Assembly: GCF_900182575.1 (NCBI RefSeq)
Contig: NZ_FXSZ01000012.1
Location: 1-53,016, forward strand
DNA from: Solitalea koreensis
Lineage (GTDB): Bacteria; Bacteroidota; Bacteroidia; Sphingobacteriales; Sphingobacteriaceae
Length of the DNA stretch: 53,016 nucleotides
Reading direction: 5' to 3'
Positions 1-8,347 of this stretch are shown here, one piece after another (the stretch's first letter is position 1; each line of letters starts with the position of its first letter). The notes under the pieces were generated by a model that saw only the letters and a list, made by a program, of their open reading frames with translations, was not told the DNA's origin and did not search any database. The translations under genes and the position numbers were made by a program.

Positions 1-36
1 AATGATCTGTGATTCGGTAAAATTGCTTTTTTTCAT
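1..36 (-). CDS. IS3-family transposase OrfA, N-terminal fragment (runs off the edge)
   Basis: Only 12 codons are in the window. The pattern M-K-K-S-x-F-T-E-S-Q-I-I matches the start of many IS3-family OrfA proteins, in which the FTESQI segment precedes the HTH that binds the IS ends. The identification rests on this N-terminal signature only. The rest of OrfA and any OrfB should lie to the left of the window. Confidence 0.65.
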   Translation of the reverse strand, partial: MKKSNFTESQII

Positions 37-95
37 TTCCCTAAAGTTATAAACTACTACACTTATTATCGTAGCTGTTTTTGGGGAAGATTACA
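1..95 (-). mobile_element. End of an IS3-family insertion sequence (partial)
   Basis: The minus strand at 36..1 starts a protein beginning MKKSNFTESQII, the usual N-terminus of IS3-family OrfA (helix-turn-helix half of the transposase). Upstream of it, read on the minus strand, is a sequence beginning TGTAATCTTCCCC at position 95, which fits an IS terminus starting with TG. The exact terminus is inferred because the other end is outside the window. The element runs off the left edge. Confidence 0.7.
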
Positions 96-698
96 AAAGC
101 TTTAAATCAATTCTTAAATCAGATTTTACAAGTTAAACTAGCCGAATTTAAAAACATTTATAAAAGCACTTGGATTAGAGATAGTTTGTTAAATAATATT
201 AAAAGTGAATCCTATTTCTACAATAATTATTTGATAAGTAAATATTTTGTAAACACAAAGGATACTATACGAGCAATAAGCTTTGCAAAAAAGGCATTAA
301 CCGCAAAAAACGAACTTGATGCCTTTCTATATACTCCTCTTAGATCAGAATTAAACTTTATTATTAATAAAAACTATAAAATTAGCGATGAGCCTTACAT
401 TGCTGTTAATAAAACAATTTGTGACTTGGGAGTGGTCAAACCGAATGAACAGGTTGAAGCTGCTTTTTCAATAATAAATAAAGGGAAGAAACCATTAATA
501 ATAAAAAACATCATAGCTTCTTGTGAATGCACTTTGGTAAATTGGGAACGAAAGCCAATACCTAGTGGAGCTACTTCATTTATTAAAGCCAAGTTAAAAA
601 TTAAAAAGGCTGGGTTGTTTAATAAGAATTTGTATGTTTTTTCGAATGCTTATAACAATACACCTTTAATCCTTTCATTAAAGGCTCGTTCTTTCTAA
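81..698 (+). CDS. DUF1573 domain protein, probably 5'-truncated by an IS
   Basis: The C-terminal half (about residues 110-205) has the DUF1573 pattern: a D-x-G-V-V-K-P-N-E-Q strand, then SIINKGKKPLIIKNI, ASCECT and a final beta strand. DUF1573 is an Ig/MSP-like beta-sandwich found in exported Bacteroidota proteins. The first half is helical and unassigned. The only start in this frame is TTG at 81, after a TAG stop at 72, and there is no signal peptide, although relatives such as the protein at 11362-11757 have one. The first codons lie inside the inferred IS end (up to 95), so the native N-terminus was probably removed by the insertion. It may still be translated from the TTG or be a remnant. 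The neighbouring genes encode exported proteins. Confidence 0.6.
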   Translation: MGKITKALNQFLNQILQVKLAEFKNIYKSTWIRDSLLNNIKSESYFYNNYLISKYFVNTKDTIRAISFAKKALTAKNELDAFLYTPLRSELNFIINKNYKISDEPYIAVNKTICDLGVVKPNEQVEAAFSIINKGKKPLIIKNIIASCECTLVNWERKPIPSGATSFIKAKLKIKKAGLFNKNLYVFSNAYNNTPLILSLKARSF

Positions 699-716
699 AA
701 ACCTTTAAAATTAAAT

Positions 717-1001
717 ATGAATCAATTAGTAAAAAAAAGCATTGCATTACTAGGTATTGCAATGTTATTGGGTATCCCCCTGACTTCGAATAGTAATCCT
801 GTTCGCCCATGTGGATTTCCAGAATTTGTATACATTGCTGATGATGAGTGTAATGATATATATTACACATGTGATTCCCATAACGTTCCCACTGTACACC
901 ATTGCCAAGCACTGTTAGCATATTGTGAAGTAGATGAGGTATGCGAGTGGACCGGGTCGGATTGTTTCAAAAATAAAACACTTCTATTTTGTTATAATTA
1001 A
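717..1001 (+). CDS. Small secreted cysteine-rich protein, function unknown
   Basis: This 94-residue protein has a clear signal peptide: a lysine pair near the start, then a hydrophobic stretch IALLGIAMLLGIPL ending near residue 27. The mature part of roughly 67 residues holds eight cysteines, an even number that suggests four disulfides after export. It also carries many acidic and aromatic residues. I do not recognise the family. Small exported Cys-containing proteins with this layout (for example DUF6520-type) are common in Bacteroidota next to DUF1573 and TonB-receptor genes, as here. The gene begins 18 bp after the DUF1573 stop and is followed by a strong hairpin, so the two may be co-transcribed. 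Confidence 0.65.
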   Translation: MNQLVKKSIALLGIAMLLGIPLTSNSNPVRPCGFPEFVYIADDECNDIYYTCDSHNVPTVHHCQALLAYCEVDEVCEWTGSDCFKNKTLLFCYN

Positions 1002-1010
1002 TGGTATTAA

Positions 1011-1043
1011 TAAATGCCGGCTGTTATTGGCAGTCGGCATTTA
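1011..1043 (+). terminator. Stem-loop terminator after the cysteine-rich gene
   Basis: A 13-bp stem with one G-U pair (TAAATGCCGGCTG against CAGTCGGCATTTA) and a 7-nt loop lies 9 bp after the stop at 1001. It is followed by an A/T-rich stretch without a long T run. Confidence 0.6.
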
Positions 1044-1058
1044 TTATTTGGTAATCAT

Positions 1059-3510
1059 ATGGGATCAAAAAAATATTTTGTATTGCTATTTCTATTTGTC
1101 TTAGGTAAAACCACCCTCGGACAAGATAAAATTAAACTCATTGGTATAATTGAAGATTGTGCCACAAAGAAACCTCTTCCCAATGCAACTATTCAATGCA
1201 TGGGATATGTACCCCGAATTATTCCTCTTTATAAAAAAACAACAACAAGTGACGCTAATGGTAAATTTACCATAGAGGTCCCCAACGGCTCAAAAAATTC
1301 ATTTACAATTAATCTGATCGGATATGAAACTTATGACCCAAGAAGCTTGCAACAGTGTAATTCTAATACTGATTCTTTACCCATTGGCTTTATTTGTTTA
1401 AAGCCTAGCGTTAAAGGACTAAAAGAGGTGGAGGTGGTAGCTCATAAAGAACTCTTGCAGTTAAAAGCCGATAGAATCATATATGATGTAAAAAATGATA
1501 AAACAGCGGCAGCCAACAATATCCAAACACTGGTTAGTCGCTTGCCGTTCTTTTCATTGTCATCGGACGGAAAATTATTGTACAAAAATTCCCCACGCTA
1601 TAAAGTATTTATTGACGGTCGTCCCAGCGGTTTAGCCCGATACGATCCAAATATGTACCTGCAAACCGTGCAAGGACAAACCGTTGATAAAATTGAAATC
1701 ATTACTTCACCCACAGCCAAGTACGACATGGAAGGGAACTCGATTATAATCAATGTAATCACGAAGAAAATGGAGAATGGATATAGCATTAATTTAAACA
1801 GCAAGGGCGATAGTTTTGGTGCTTTAGGAGGGGGGGGCGGCTATGATGAAATCAGGAGTTTGGGGTTTCGGTGTGTCTTCCTCTGCCAATAATAGCATTT
1901 TACCGGGCGATTCAGGTTGGGCGATTACCAATGATCATATTAATGGCATTTCCAATAGAGACGAAAATAAAACTGAAAACACCAATAACAACAACGTCAA
2001 GTATGGATTGAACCTTAGTTATGATCTTAATAAGAAGCATTTATTCAATCTGTCTTGTTCATTGGGGAATATGGAATCGGACTTAAAAGCTAATTCATTT
2101 AATACAACCACTGCGCTTAACAACAACGAGCTCCTTCGGACCTACTCCCGTATTTCGAATGCGCAATCCAATAAAAACAATTATTTTATAGATGCCGATT
2201 ACCAATATGTATTTAAGCCCGATACCTCCCGAAAAATTGAATCGTCATTAAGCATTGCCTATCGGTATGCGAATAATGCTAGTGAATCAGATAGTAAATT
2301 TAATGTTGCAGGGAATACCACCATGTTGGGTAATCAAAACACGAATGATGAAAACAACGGAGAATACACCGTTCAGGCCGATTACACGTTTAAACAAAAA
2401 AGAAAAGGGGAGTTTACTTTTGAAACAGGCATCAAAACAGTAGTAAGGGATAATGTCTCATACAAGAGTGTTTATCCAGAGCAATTTAATAGTGGGGAAT
2501 TTGAACTGCAACCGACTTCAAACTATTCATTTGGGTACAATCAGCAGGTGTATAGCGGCTATGTGAGTCTGTCAGAGAGTTTTAAAAAGCTGGTGATCTC
2601 CATTGGTTCACGGATTGAATACAGCAGGGGGCAAGGCATATCGAAAGCCAACAATGATCTGCAGGTACCGTTTTCAACCTCCAATTTTTACCTGATGCCC
2701 GTTTTTAACTTGTCGTACCTGGCGAACTGGTCCAACCGCATTAGCTTTTCTTACAGAATGAATGGCAGAAAACCAGCCTTCGACATGCTTAATCCGGCAG
2801 TGACTAAATTTAATGAATGGACCGTCAGGTATGGCAACCCTGAATTAAAACCTGAAAAAGCACATTCTTTTAAGACGGAGTATACTTACCTGGGACCAAA
2901 AGGGCTAAACCTATCTTTTGCTCTGGAGCATGAGTTTTGTAATAATGCGCTGGAAGATTTTTATTGGGTCAATACCGATTCAATTACGCACAGATCCTAT
3001 GCTAATTCAGCCACTTCAAAATCGCTTGGCTTGGCATTCAATGTAAATAAATCATTTTTGAATCAAAAGTTACGATTCAGTTTTAATGTAATGCCCCGGA
3101 AAGTTTGGAGCAATTACAAAAGTAAACACATAAGCATCGAAGATTTTTCCACGGGCTATGGAGGAAGTGTCAGCTACTCATTTAGCAAGGGGCCGTCTAT
3201 TTCTTCTAGCTTATTTTCTAACGGAGCGATGGTGCTCGGACAATTAAAAGTGGCTGGCTACACCTCACACAGTTTTGATATTTCGCAGAGTTTTTTTGAA
3301 AGAAAGTTAAGCTTTACTGCCTCGGTAACTTCTCCTTTTCAAAAGCAGCGAATAGACGAAGCCCTATTAATGAGCCCGGAATTTGAACAATCTAGCTATA
3401 GGTCTTCTCAAATGCGAAGTTTTACATTGAGGTTAAATTATAATTTCCGGAAAAACAGCATCTTAAGCCGTCAAAACACTAAAAAAATAGTAAATGATGA
3501 TTTGAAATAA
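1059..3510 (+). pseudogene. TonB-dependent receptor (outer-membrane beta-barrel type), frameshifted at a G8 tract
   Basis: The start is ATG 1059, giving a signal peptide MGSKKYFVLLFLFVLG, then a carboxypeptidase-like regulatory beta-sandwich (about residues 24-115), a plug region with VEVVAHKE and IDGRPSG, and a long barrel ending near LRLNYNF. The first frame runs to a stop at 1892. The barrel continues in another frame from about 1843 to 3510. The switch lies at eight consecutive G (1830-1837). Removing one G joins the frames into exactly 817 codons including the stop, a normal length for this family, and restores a plausible GALGGGAAMMKSGVWGFGV strand. It could be a sequencing error, a recent inactivation or phase variation. 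The ligand is unknown; such receptors with DUF1573 and Cys-rich neighbours are not obviously SusC-like, and no SusD partner is present. Confidence 0.8.
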
Positions 3511-3592
3511 TTGAAAACATTATTTTTTATGATTCAATTTAGTCTTAAAAATGGTAGAAAAATATCAAAAACTGATTACCCTAGGTAAATTT

Positions 3593-3635
3593 AGCACCGT
3601 TTGCATTGTGTGTAATACATATTGCAAACGGTGCT
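3593..3635 (+). terminator. Strong 13-bp hairpin, likely terminator of the receptor gene
   Basis: AGCACCGTTTGCA (3593-3605) pairs perfectly with TGCAAACGGTGCT (3623-3635) around a 17-nt loop, 82 bp after the receptor stop. There is no long T run, so it may also act as an mRNA-stabilising stem. Confidence 0.55.
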
Positions 3636-3734
3636 ATAAATTGGAAAAATTAATGCTATATATGAAATTAAATTTTCTATAATAAAATATTAATGGAACT
3701 ATAATGAGGAAAAAATAATATTGAAGTTTTTATT

Positions 3735-3758
3735 AAGGGTCTGTTTGCAGACCTTTTT
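3735..3758 (+). terminator. Orphan intrinsic-terminator-like hairpin
   Basis: AAGGGTCTG pairs with CAGACCTTT around a 4-nt loop and is followed by T residues. No gene ends immediately upstream, so it could close a small transcript. Confidence 0.4.
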
Positions 3759-4134
3759 ATGTATAGTACTTACTGTAGTGCTGTACTATACGATTATAAT
3801 TAGCAGACGCGATCTTTATCGAAGATTCAGAGTAAGTCGATTATACAGCACACAAATTAATGCGGTGCAACTATAGTCGAATGAAATAACTCCTCATAAT
3901 TATATATTTTTAACAAATTGTATAAGATATTAATGAATTTTAACTACCTAATTATTTAGAAAATAAGGTTAGAGAAGAGGTTGACAAAGCTAGGGAGCGG
4001 GTTAGCCTATATACAACAGAGTGACTACAAGGTGATTAGCCACAGAAACTCTATCCTTATTATTTTAATTAATATAAAAGGATTAGAAATAAAGTAGTGT
4101 AATTGTTTGAATCGAAGTAATTATTCAAAGCTTA

Positions 4135-4803
4135 TTAGATCAAATAATACATATTTAAAATAGCTTTAATAGTATGATTAGTTTCAGTTAGCCTCTTCTT
4201 TGTAAGCTTCTCTTTTAACTCCTCTGTGAGAATTGAACTTTGAAAAACAAGTTGAATAGCTTCATGTCGAAGAAACGAATTATCATCATCAATTGCCTTT
4301 ATTATAAAATTTTTCACTACCACATTCGCAGATGGGTCAATATTGTTTCTTTGTAGAATTGGTTCTAGTGCAATTGCAGCAGCGATTCGATGTCCCGTAT
4401 GAGTTGAAATTAATAGCGAACCTATATCATCAATCGTTAGCCCAATAATAAACTCCTTAATATTACTTTCAATAATTCTTCTTTGATCAAAAGAAGAATT
4501 AAGATATTCTTCTCCTAACAACTTTATTCCTTCAACTTGAATTGTAACAGTTGTTGAAACTAGTCTTTGGGTTTGTTCAGAAGAGAGCGGCGTACCTGTG
4601 TTAATAGTTTTTTTAATCTCTTCGATTTGAGTTAATTGAGCTTTAAACAAACCGCCAATTTCAATATTTGCGCTCTCATTAGAAATTCGGTTGATTAAAT
4701 TTGTTAGCTGTTTCTTAAAAGTAAGAAATAACCCTAGAACTAACCCTGGCCATACTAAAGTATGAACAAATTTTTGGACGATATCCCAATCTATATTACA
4801 CAT
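4135..4803 (-). CDS. Membrane-anchored helical-repeat protein of the ParB/Dam operon
   Basis: I do not recognise the family. From ATG 4803 (MCNIDWDIVQ) the protein has 222 residues. There is one transmembrane helix near residues 14-32 (LVWPGLVLGLFLTF), a basic/amphipathic segment with a NIEIGGLFKAQLTQIEEI pattern, then an all-helical C-terminal half (about 95-222) with HEAT-like helix pairs. An ATG further upstream at 4866 exists but would sit deep inside the methyltransferase gene; the chosen start leaves an 8-bp overlap with that gene's stop, typical of translational coupling. A membrane-anchored last gene in a methyltransferase operon is suggestive of an effector or sensor, but this is inference only. 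Confidence 0.65.
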   Translation of the reverse strand: MCNIDWDIVQKFVHTLVWPGLVLGLFLTFKKQLTNLINRISNESANIEIGGLFKAQLTQIEEIKKTINTGTPLSSEQTQRLVSTTVTIQVEGIKLLGEEYLNSSFDQRRIIESNIKEFIIGLTIDDIGSLLISTHTGHRIAAAIALEPILQRNNIDPSANVVVKNFIIKAIDDDNSFLRHEAIQLVFQSSILTEELKEKLTKKRLTETNHTIKAILNMYYLI

Positions 4804-5689
4804 TAGCTTCAAATTTATTGTAGGTAGATGTCTCGTCCAGAAGTATAAGAGAAGGATGCTCAGCAATAAAAAGATTGTCTGAAAAAATCATGACTTCTTC
4901 TCCTTTACTCGCTTGCGCTGCACTATAATTTAAAGTATATTTTACTTGTCTGAAATTTTCATACAACTGACGAATTTGCTGAACATTATCATACGTAACT
5001 ATCCATTTTTGTTGAGAAACATTACTTATTTCTGTTGCAATTTGTTTGTGGTCACTATCTTGATAAAAGTTTAAATAGAGGTCCTTACCTTTAACATAAT
5101 ATGGGGGATCTAAATAGAAAAGTGATTTTGCAGGTAACGTTTTTTGGAGGGCATTAACCAATTGAACAGCATCAGAATTATGTAGTTCTATTTTATCTTT
5201 GTAAAGAGCTATTCGTTCTATTCTTTTCTTTAAATCAGTTTTATTAAATCTAGCATCAATTTTCCAATCTCCTAGCTGTTGACGTCCACCTATAGCTCCG
5301 GCATTTAAAATTCCTGATCTGTTTGTTCGGTTGAGAAAAAAGGTTGAAAAACCAACTTCTAAAAGTCCGAACTGCTCCTTTTCTTTTTGAACTATTTTTT
5401 GTTGCTCCCAAACATCCATAGTTACAGGTGTATCATGAATTAATTGGCATAATTCATCTGTATTATTGATAACTGAATGCCAAAAAGAAAATATAGAGCG
5501 ATCAATATCATTAATAACAATTCTTGAGGCGTACTCATTAAATAAAAGTGAAAGAGCTACAGATGCACCACCAGCATAAGGCTCTATATACACACCATCA
5601 TATAGCAAATTTTCTTTAAAAATTTGTTTAAAATACTCAGCTACCTTCCCCTTACCACCTGGGTATCTTAATGGTGAATAAAAATCCAT
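4796..5689 (-). CDS. DNA adenine methyltransferase, Dam-like (D12 class)
   Basis: This protein transfers a methyl group from AdoMet to N6 of adenine in DNA. In the 297 residues I see motif X (PGGKGK, residues 10-15), the AdoMet-binding motif I (EPYAGGASVAL, 36-46), the FFLNRTNRSG segment (117-126) and the catalytic motif IV DPPY (194-197), in the order typical of the alpha/Dam group. The family often modifies GATC-like sites, but the target cannot be read from sequence. The gene starts 5 bp after the ParB-like gene and overlaps the membrane-protein gene, so the three are one operon. No adjacent classical restriction endonuclease is visible, so it is an orphan methylase or the modification arm of an unrecognised system. 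Confidence 0.88.
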   Translation of the reverse strand: MDFYSPLRYPGGKGKVAEYFKQIFKENLLYDGVYIEPYAGGASVALSLLFNEYASRIVINDIDRSIFSFWHSVINNTDELCQLIHDTPVTMDVWEQQKIVQKEKEQFGLLEVGFSTFFLNRTNRSGILNAGAIGGRQQLGDWKIDARFNKTDLKKRIERIALYKDKIELHNSDAVQLVNALQKTLPAKSLFYLDPPYYVKGKDLYLNFYQDSDHKQIATEISNVSQQKWIVTYDNVQQIRQLYENFRQVKYTLNYSAAQASKGEEVMIFSDNLFIAEHPSLILLDETSTYNKFEANV

Positions 5690-5694
5690 GCTTA

Positions 5695-7068
5695 TTATTT
5701 AATATTATTCCACAATATTACCATAAAGTCTTGCATGTTGTCCCAAGTTATAATGAGATTTTCAGCTTTAGGTGAAAATCTGTTGTTATGAACGTAAGCG
5801 TGCCATGTATCAAGACCAAGTATATCATTACTATCTTTAACAGAAGATTTAACCCCTTTACATATTGCCTGATCTGCCCATTTTTTTGTATCAAGATGAT
5901 TTGCAACAACATTTATTTTCTGTTGTAGATTCATTCCTGATTTTGCAGCTGATGGAGAGGGTGTTGGAGTTAAACTATGTTCTTCAACATAACTATCCAC
6001 ACTAAGCTCAACAAAAACCCTGAAAAGAACAGCAACTGCATTTGTGTGTCTTGTTACATCAATATCCATGAGCTCATGATATATAGCATTCACTTTAGGA
6101 TTATTTATGCTCATTCCACAAGTTTTAGGTATTAATTTCTTACGCTCTGTTGGGATAGGTTTGGATTTTATTGATGATGCTGGCTTACTTGCAACAACAG
6201 GAGAGGCTGATGAAGAGGAATTAATTTGCCATAGTTTTCCTGCTGCAATCGATGTATCAGGAATACTTGCTTTATGAAAATTCTGAATGTAGTCCTTCCT
6301 TGCATCCTTATCATATATCTTTTTAACAGTAAATTTCGGATCTAGTATATCCTTAACTACTTGGGTTAAACCTTTAACAACTTCCTTCTCATCAATTTTT
6401 GATTGAATTGTACCGTTATTAAATTCGATTCCTAAAAATGTTCTAACATCAGGATCATCAATTAACCTATCTAAATTAGTGGTATTTATTTTTTCTACGT
6501 TACTTTTTATTTCCGCTGGAACATCTGGAGAGGCTTTTAATAATTTAATAATTTGAATTGACGTAGACGTTTTACCTTCTGTTTTTTCACCAAATCTTTG
6601 TTTTTGAAGTGGATCCCAACCATCAGTACCAGTTCCATATTTTCCATAACCGTGTTTTAAACCAATCCAAATATCTGCTTCTTTTGGATCATCATAAATA
6701 ACACAGTCAACTTCAGATACTAAACGATCCTTGTTTACTTCATTAAGTTTCTTAAACTTCCTTTTTAAAGATAAATATTTAGCACCCTCAATTAAATCAG
6801 GGTTATTAAGAAATTTTAAACAAGTGGTCCTTCTATTTCCTTCTAATACTATGTAATAATTTTTATCATGGGCGGATGCAATTACTTGAATACTATCATT
6901 GGGGTTTAATCCGAATTCCATGATATGCTCAGCCAAATTGAATAAAAAATCATTTTGATTATCAAGCATTTTATCTAATGCTTCTTTTTGACTTGCTACC
7001 GTTTCAAATCTGTAATTCTCGGTATTTACTAACAGATTTGTTAATTTAATTTTTTTTGTTCTTGCCAC
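5695..7068 (-). CDS. ParB/sulfiredoxin-like domain protein with unknown C-terminal domain
   Basis: The N-terminal 110 residues resemble the ParB/Srx fold: an ENYRF motif at 17-21, and YIVLEGNRRTTCLKFL around 72-87 with the diagnostic EGNRR-type box. In other proteins this fold binds CTP/ATP or cuts DNA. The middle (110-300) is charged and helical. A Ser/Pro/Lys-rich linker (about 285-315) leads to a helical C-terminal domain (about 320-457) with an L-x-x-YVHNN-F segment near the end. I cannot name this domain; a HEPN-like fold is possible. Chromosome segregation is unlikely because there is no ParA and the domain layout is wrong. Immediate coupling to a Dam-type methylase suggests a modification-dependent or defence role. 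Confidence 0.7.
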   Translation of the reverse strand: MARTKKIKLTNLLVNTENYRFETVASQKEALDKMLDNQNDFLFNLAEHIMEFGLNPNDSIQVIASAHDKNYYIVLEGNRRTTCLKFLNNPDLIEGAKYLSLKRKFKKLNEVNKDRLVSEVDCVIYDDPKEADIWIGLKHGYGKYGTGTDGWDPLQKQRFGEKTEGKTSTSIQIIKLLKASPDVPAEIKSNVEKINTTNLDRLIDDPDVRTFLGIEFNNGTIQSKIDEKEVVKGLTQVVKDILDPKFTVKKIYDKDARKDYIQNFHKASIPDTSIAAGKLWQINSSSSASPVVASKPASSIKSKPIPTERKKLIPKTCGMSINNPKVNAIYHELMDIDVTRHTNAVAVLFRVFVELSVDSYVEEHSLTPTPSPSAAKSGMNLQQKINVVANHLDTKKWADQAICKGVKSSVKDSNDILGLDTWHAYVHNNRFSPKAENLIITWDNMQDFMVILWNNIK

Positions 7069-7187
7069 AGGGAGATTATTTTTTCCACATACAGATAATA
7101 AGGCAAAATAAACAAAAATAAATAAATTTAATTATATGTAATATTAACCAGCTGATTATTAACTATATAAAAACAAGAATTAGCTTT

Positions 7188-7433
7188 TTAAGCAAATAGA
7201 TCTCTAAGGCTTAATTCCAGAGCTGTAGCTAATGAATACATTGTACTAATTGTAGTATTTACTTCCCCTCTTTCAATTCTCCCAATCTGAGACAAAGGAA
7301 CATCTGCTTTGTTGGCAAGATCTTCTTGCGAAAGGCCTTTCTCCTTTCGCAGTTCTCTTACCCTCTCGCCGAAAGCTTTTATCACTTTATCATTTTTAAT
7401 ATTTATCACAAAGGCAAATTGCCCTGTGTTCAT
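7188..7433 (-). CDS. XRE-family HTH regulator (controller-protein-like)
   Basis: This 81-residue protein contains a single Cro/C1-type HTH (about residues 20-75): FGERVRELRKEKGLSQEDLANKADVPLSQIGRIERGEVNTTISTMYSLATAL. It has the size and architecture of controller (C) proteins of restriction-modification systems. It lies upstream of and in the same orientation as the ParB-like/Dam operon, with a 119-bp gap that could hold an operon promoter. A perfect palindrome at 7445-7458, 11 bp upstream of its start, is a likely operator for autoregulation. Confidence 0.8.
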   Translation of the reverse strand: MNTGQFAFVINIKNDKVIKAFGERVRELRKEKGLSQEDLANKADVPLSQIGRIERGEVNTTISTMYSLATALELSLRDLFA

Positions 7434-7444
7434 AAATATAATAG

Positions 7445-7458
7445 ACGCATATATGCGT
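7445..7458. promoter_or_regulatory. Perfect 14-bp palindrome, candidate operator of the XRE regulator
   Basis: ACGCATATATGCGT lies between two divergent genes: 11 bp upstream of the XRE start and just upstream of a TAGTTTTG -7 element (7467-7474) of the rightward gene at 7493. A dimeric XRE protein bound here could control both directions. This is inference from position and symmetry. Confidence 0.6.
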
Positions 7459-7492
7459 TATTTTAATAGTTTTGAATTTTAAATTAATCTAT

Positions 7493-8329
7493 ATGAAAAA
7501 AACATTTATCCTTACTGCTTTAATATTCTCAGTCAACACACTGTATTCACAAACACTCAAAAAAGTTATTATTAATCGATACCCAAAGGAAGTTCCAGCT
7601 GGAAAAATTTGGCGACTAAACATCTCTAAAAAAGTGAAGGTTGAAGTATCAAAATTAACTTTAGAGCGCGGAAGTAAATTCAATGCGTTATTCTTATCCA
7701 ACCCTAAATTTTTATATAGTATTGCGGTTGGTGAAAATGGACAACCATCTAAGCTTTATACAATTATATTTAAAGAGCTTGAAAAAATACCTTTCAGCAA
7801 TGATTACTCTTATAATATTAAGCCTATAACCTTTGTTGATGAAAATTTTTCACTAAGTGATCTTACCACAGAAAATGAAATAAGCAACCTAGGCGTAAAG
7901 GAAATCACTTTTGAACCTGGCGAAAAGGTTTATGTTGGCAATGGCTTAGATGTAATTGAATTAGACGAAATCCCTAAGAATACCACAAAAGCTATTTCTG
8001 CTCAATCACAATCCAAAGATGAAATGGTTTATAAATCAGACTATTGGATTAACTCCAAAGCATATAAAAGTTTTGGTGAAGCTGGAGACAACCCAGTTGT
8101 AGAAAATGTTAAAGTCATTCACACCAAACAAAATTTTAAAGTATTCTTTGGAAAAAAGCTATCCATTTATACAATTGTGGGTTACAAAAGATTTTCAGAA
8201 GTAAGATTAGATTATACAGTCAAAAAAGATGGCAAGATGTATCTTATTTCATTGTGTAAAATGCCAAATGGTAATCCTTCTTTATTAATTGAAAAACAAT
8301 GGGCTATACCAGAAGCATACTTAGACTAA
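7493..8329 (+). CDS. Exported protein of unknown function
   Basis: I chose ATG 7493 (MKKTFILTALIFSVNTLYSQ) because it opens directly with a signal peptide of about 20 residues; an upstream in-frame start at 7472 overlaps the likely -7 element TAGTTTTG (7467-7474). The mature protein of about 258 residues is a mix of beta strands and short helices, with a YPKEVPAGKIWRL segment after the signal peptide. No family was recognised and no lipobox or membrane helix is present, so it is probably periplasmic. It is divergent from the XRE regulator, shares the palindrome region with it, and is closed by a terminator at 8348. Confidence 0.65.
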   Translation: MKKTFILTALIFSVNTLYSQTLKKVIINRYPKEVPAGKIWRLNISKKVKVEVSKLTLERGSKFNALFLSNPKFLYSIAVGENGQPSKLYTIIFKELEKIPFSNDYSYNIKPITFVDENFSLSDLTTENEISNLGVKEITFEPGEKVYVGNGLDVIELDEIPKNTTKAISAQSQSKDEMVYKSDYWINSKAYKSFGEAGDNPVVENVKVIHTKQNFKVFFGKKLSIYTIVGYKRFSEVRLDYTVKKDGKMYLISLCKMPNGNPSLLIEKQWAIPEAYLD

Positions 8330-8347
8330 CAATATTTAAAAGTTTTT

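Larger units (their letters stand above)
3511..4134. other. Gene-free, hairpin-rich 620-bp interval
   Basis: No convincing coding frame was found. The interval holds two terminator-like hairpins (3593-3635 and 3735-3756) and further inverted repeats between 3762 and 3851 (TATAGTAC at 3762-3769 with GTACTATA at 3783-3790; GTGCTGTA at 3778-3785 with TACAGCAC at 3844-3851). It separates the receptor from the methyltransferase operon and may be a decayed mobile element or an RNA-coding stretch. Neither is shown. Confidence 0.5.

Noticed and set aside
3940..4020. Short peptide-like stretch NYLENKVREEVDKARERVSLYTTE in the gene-free interval
   Set aside because: It is only about 25 codons with stops on both sides and no start. 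It could be a relic of a decayed gene but cannot be assigned.
5695..7068. Chromosome-partitioning ParB
   Set aside because: No ParA gene, no central HTH of Spo0J/ParB type and no parS-like sites were seen; the EGNRR-type box alone only indicates the ParB/Srx fold.
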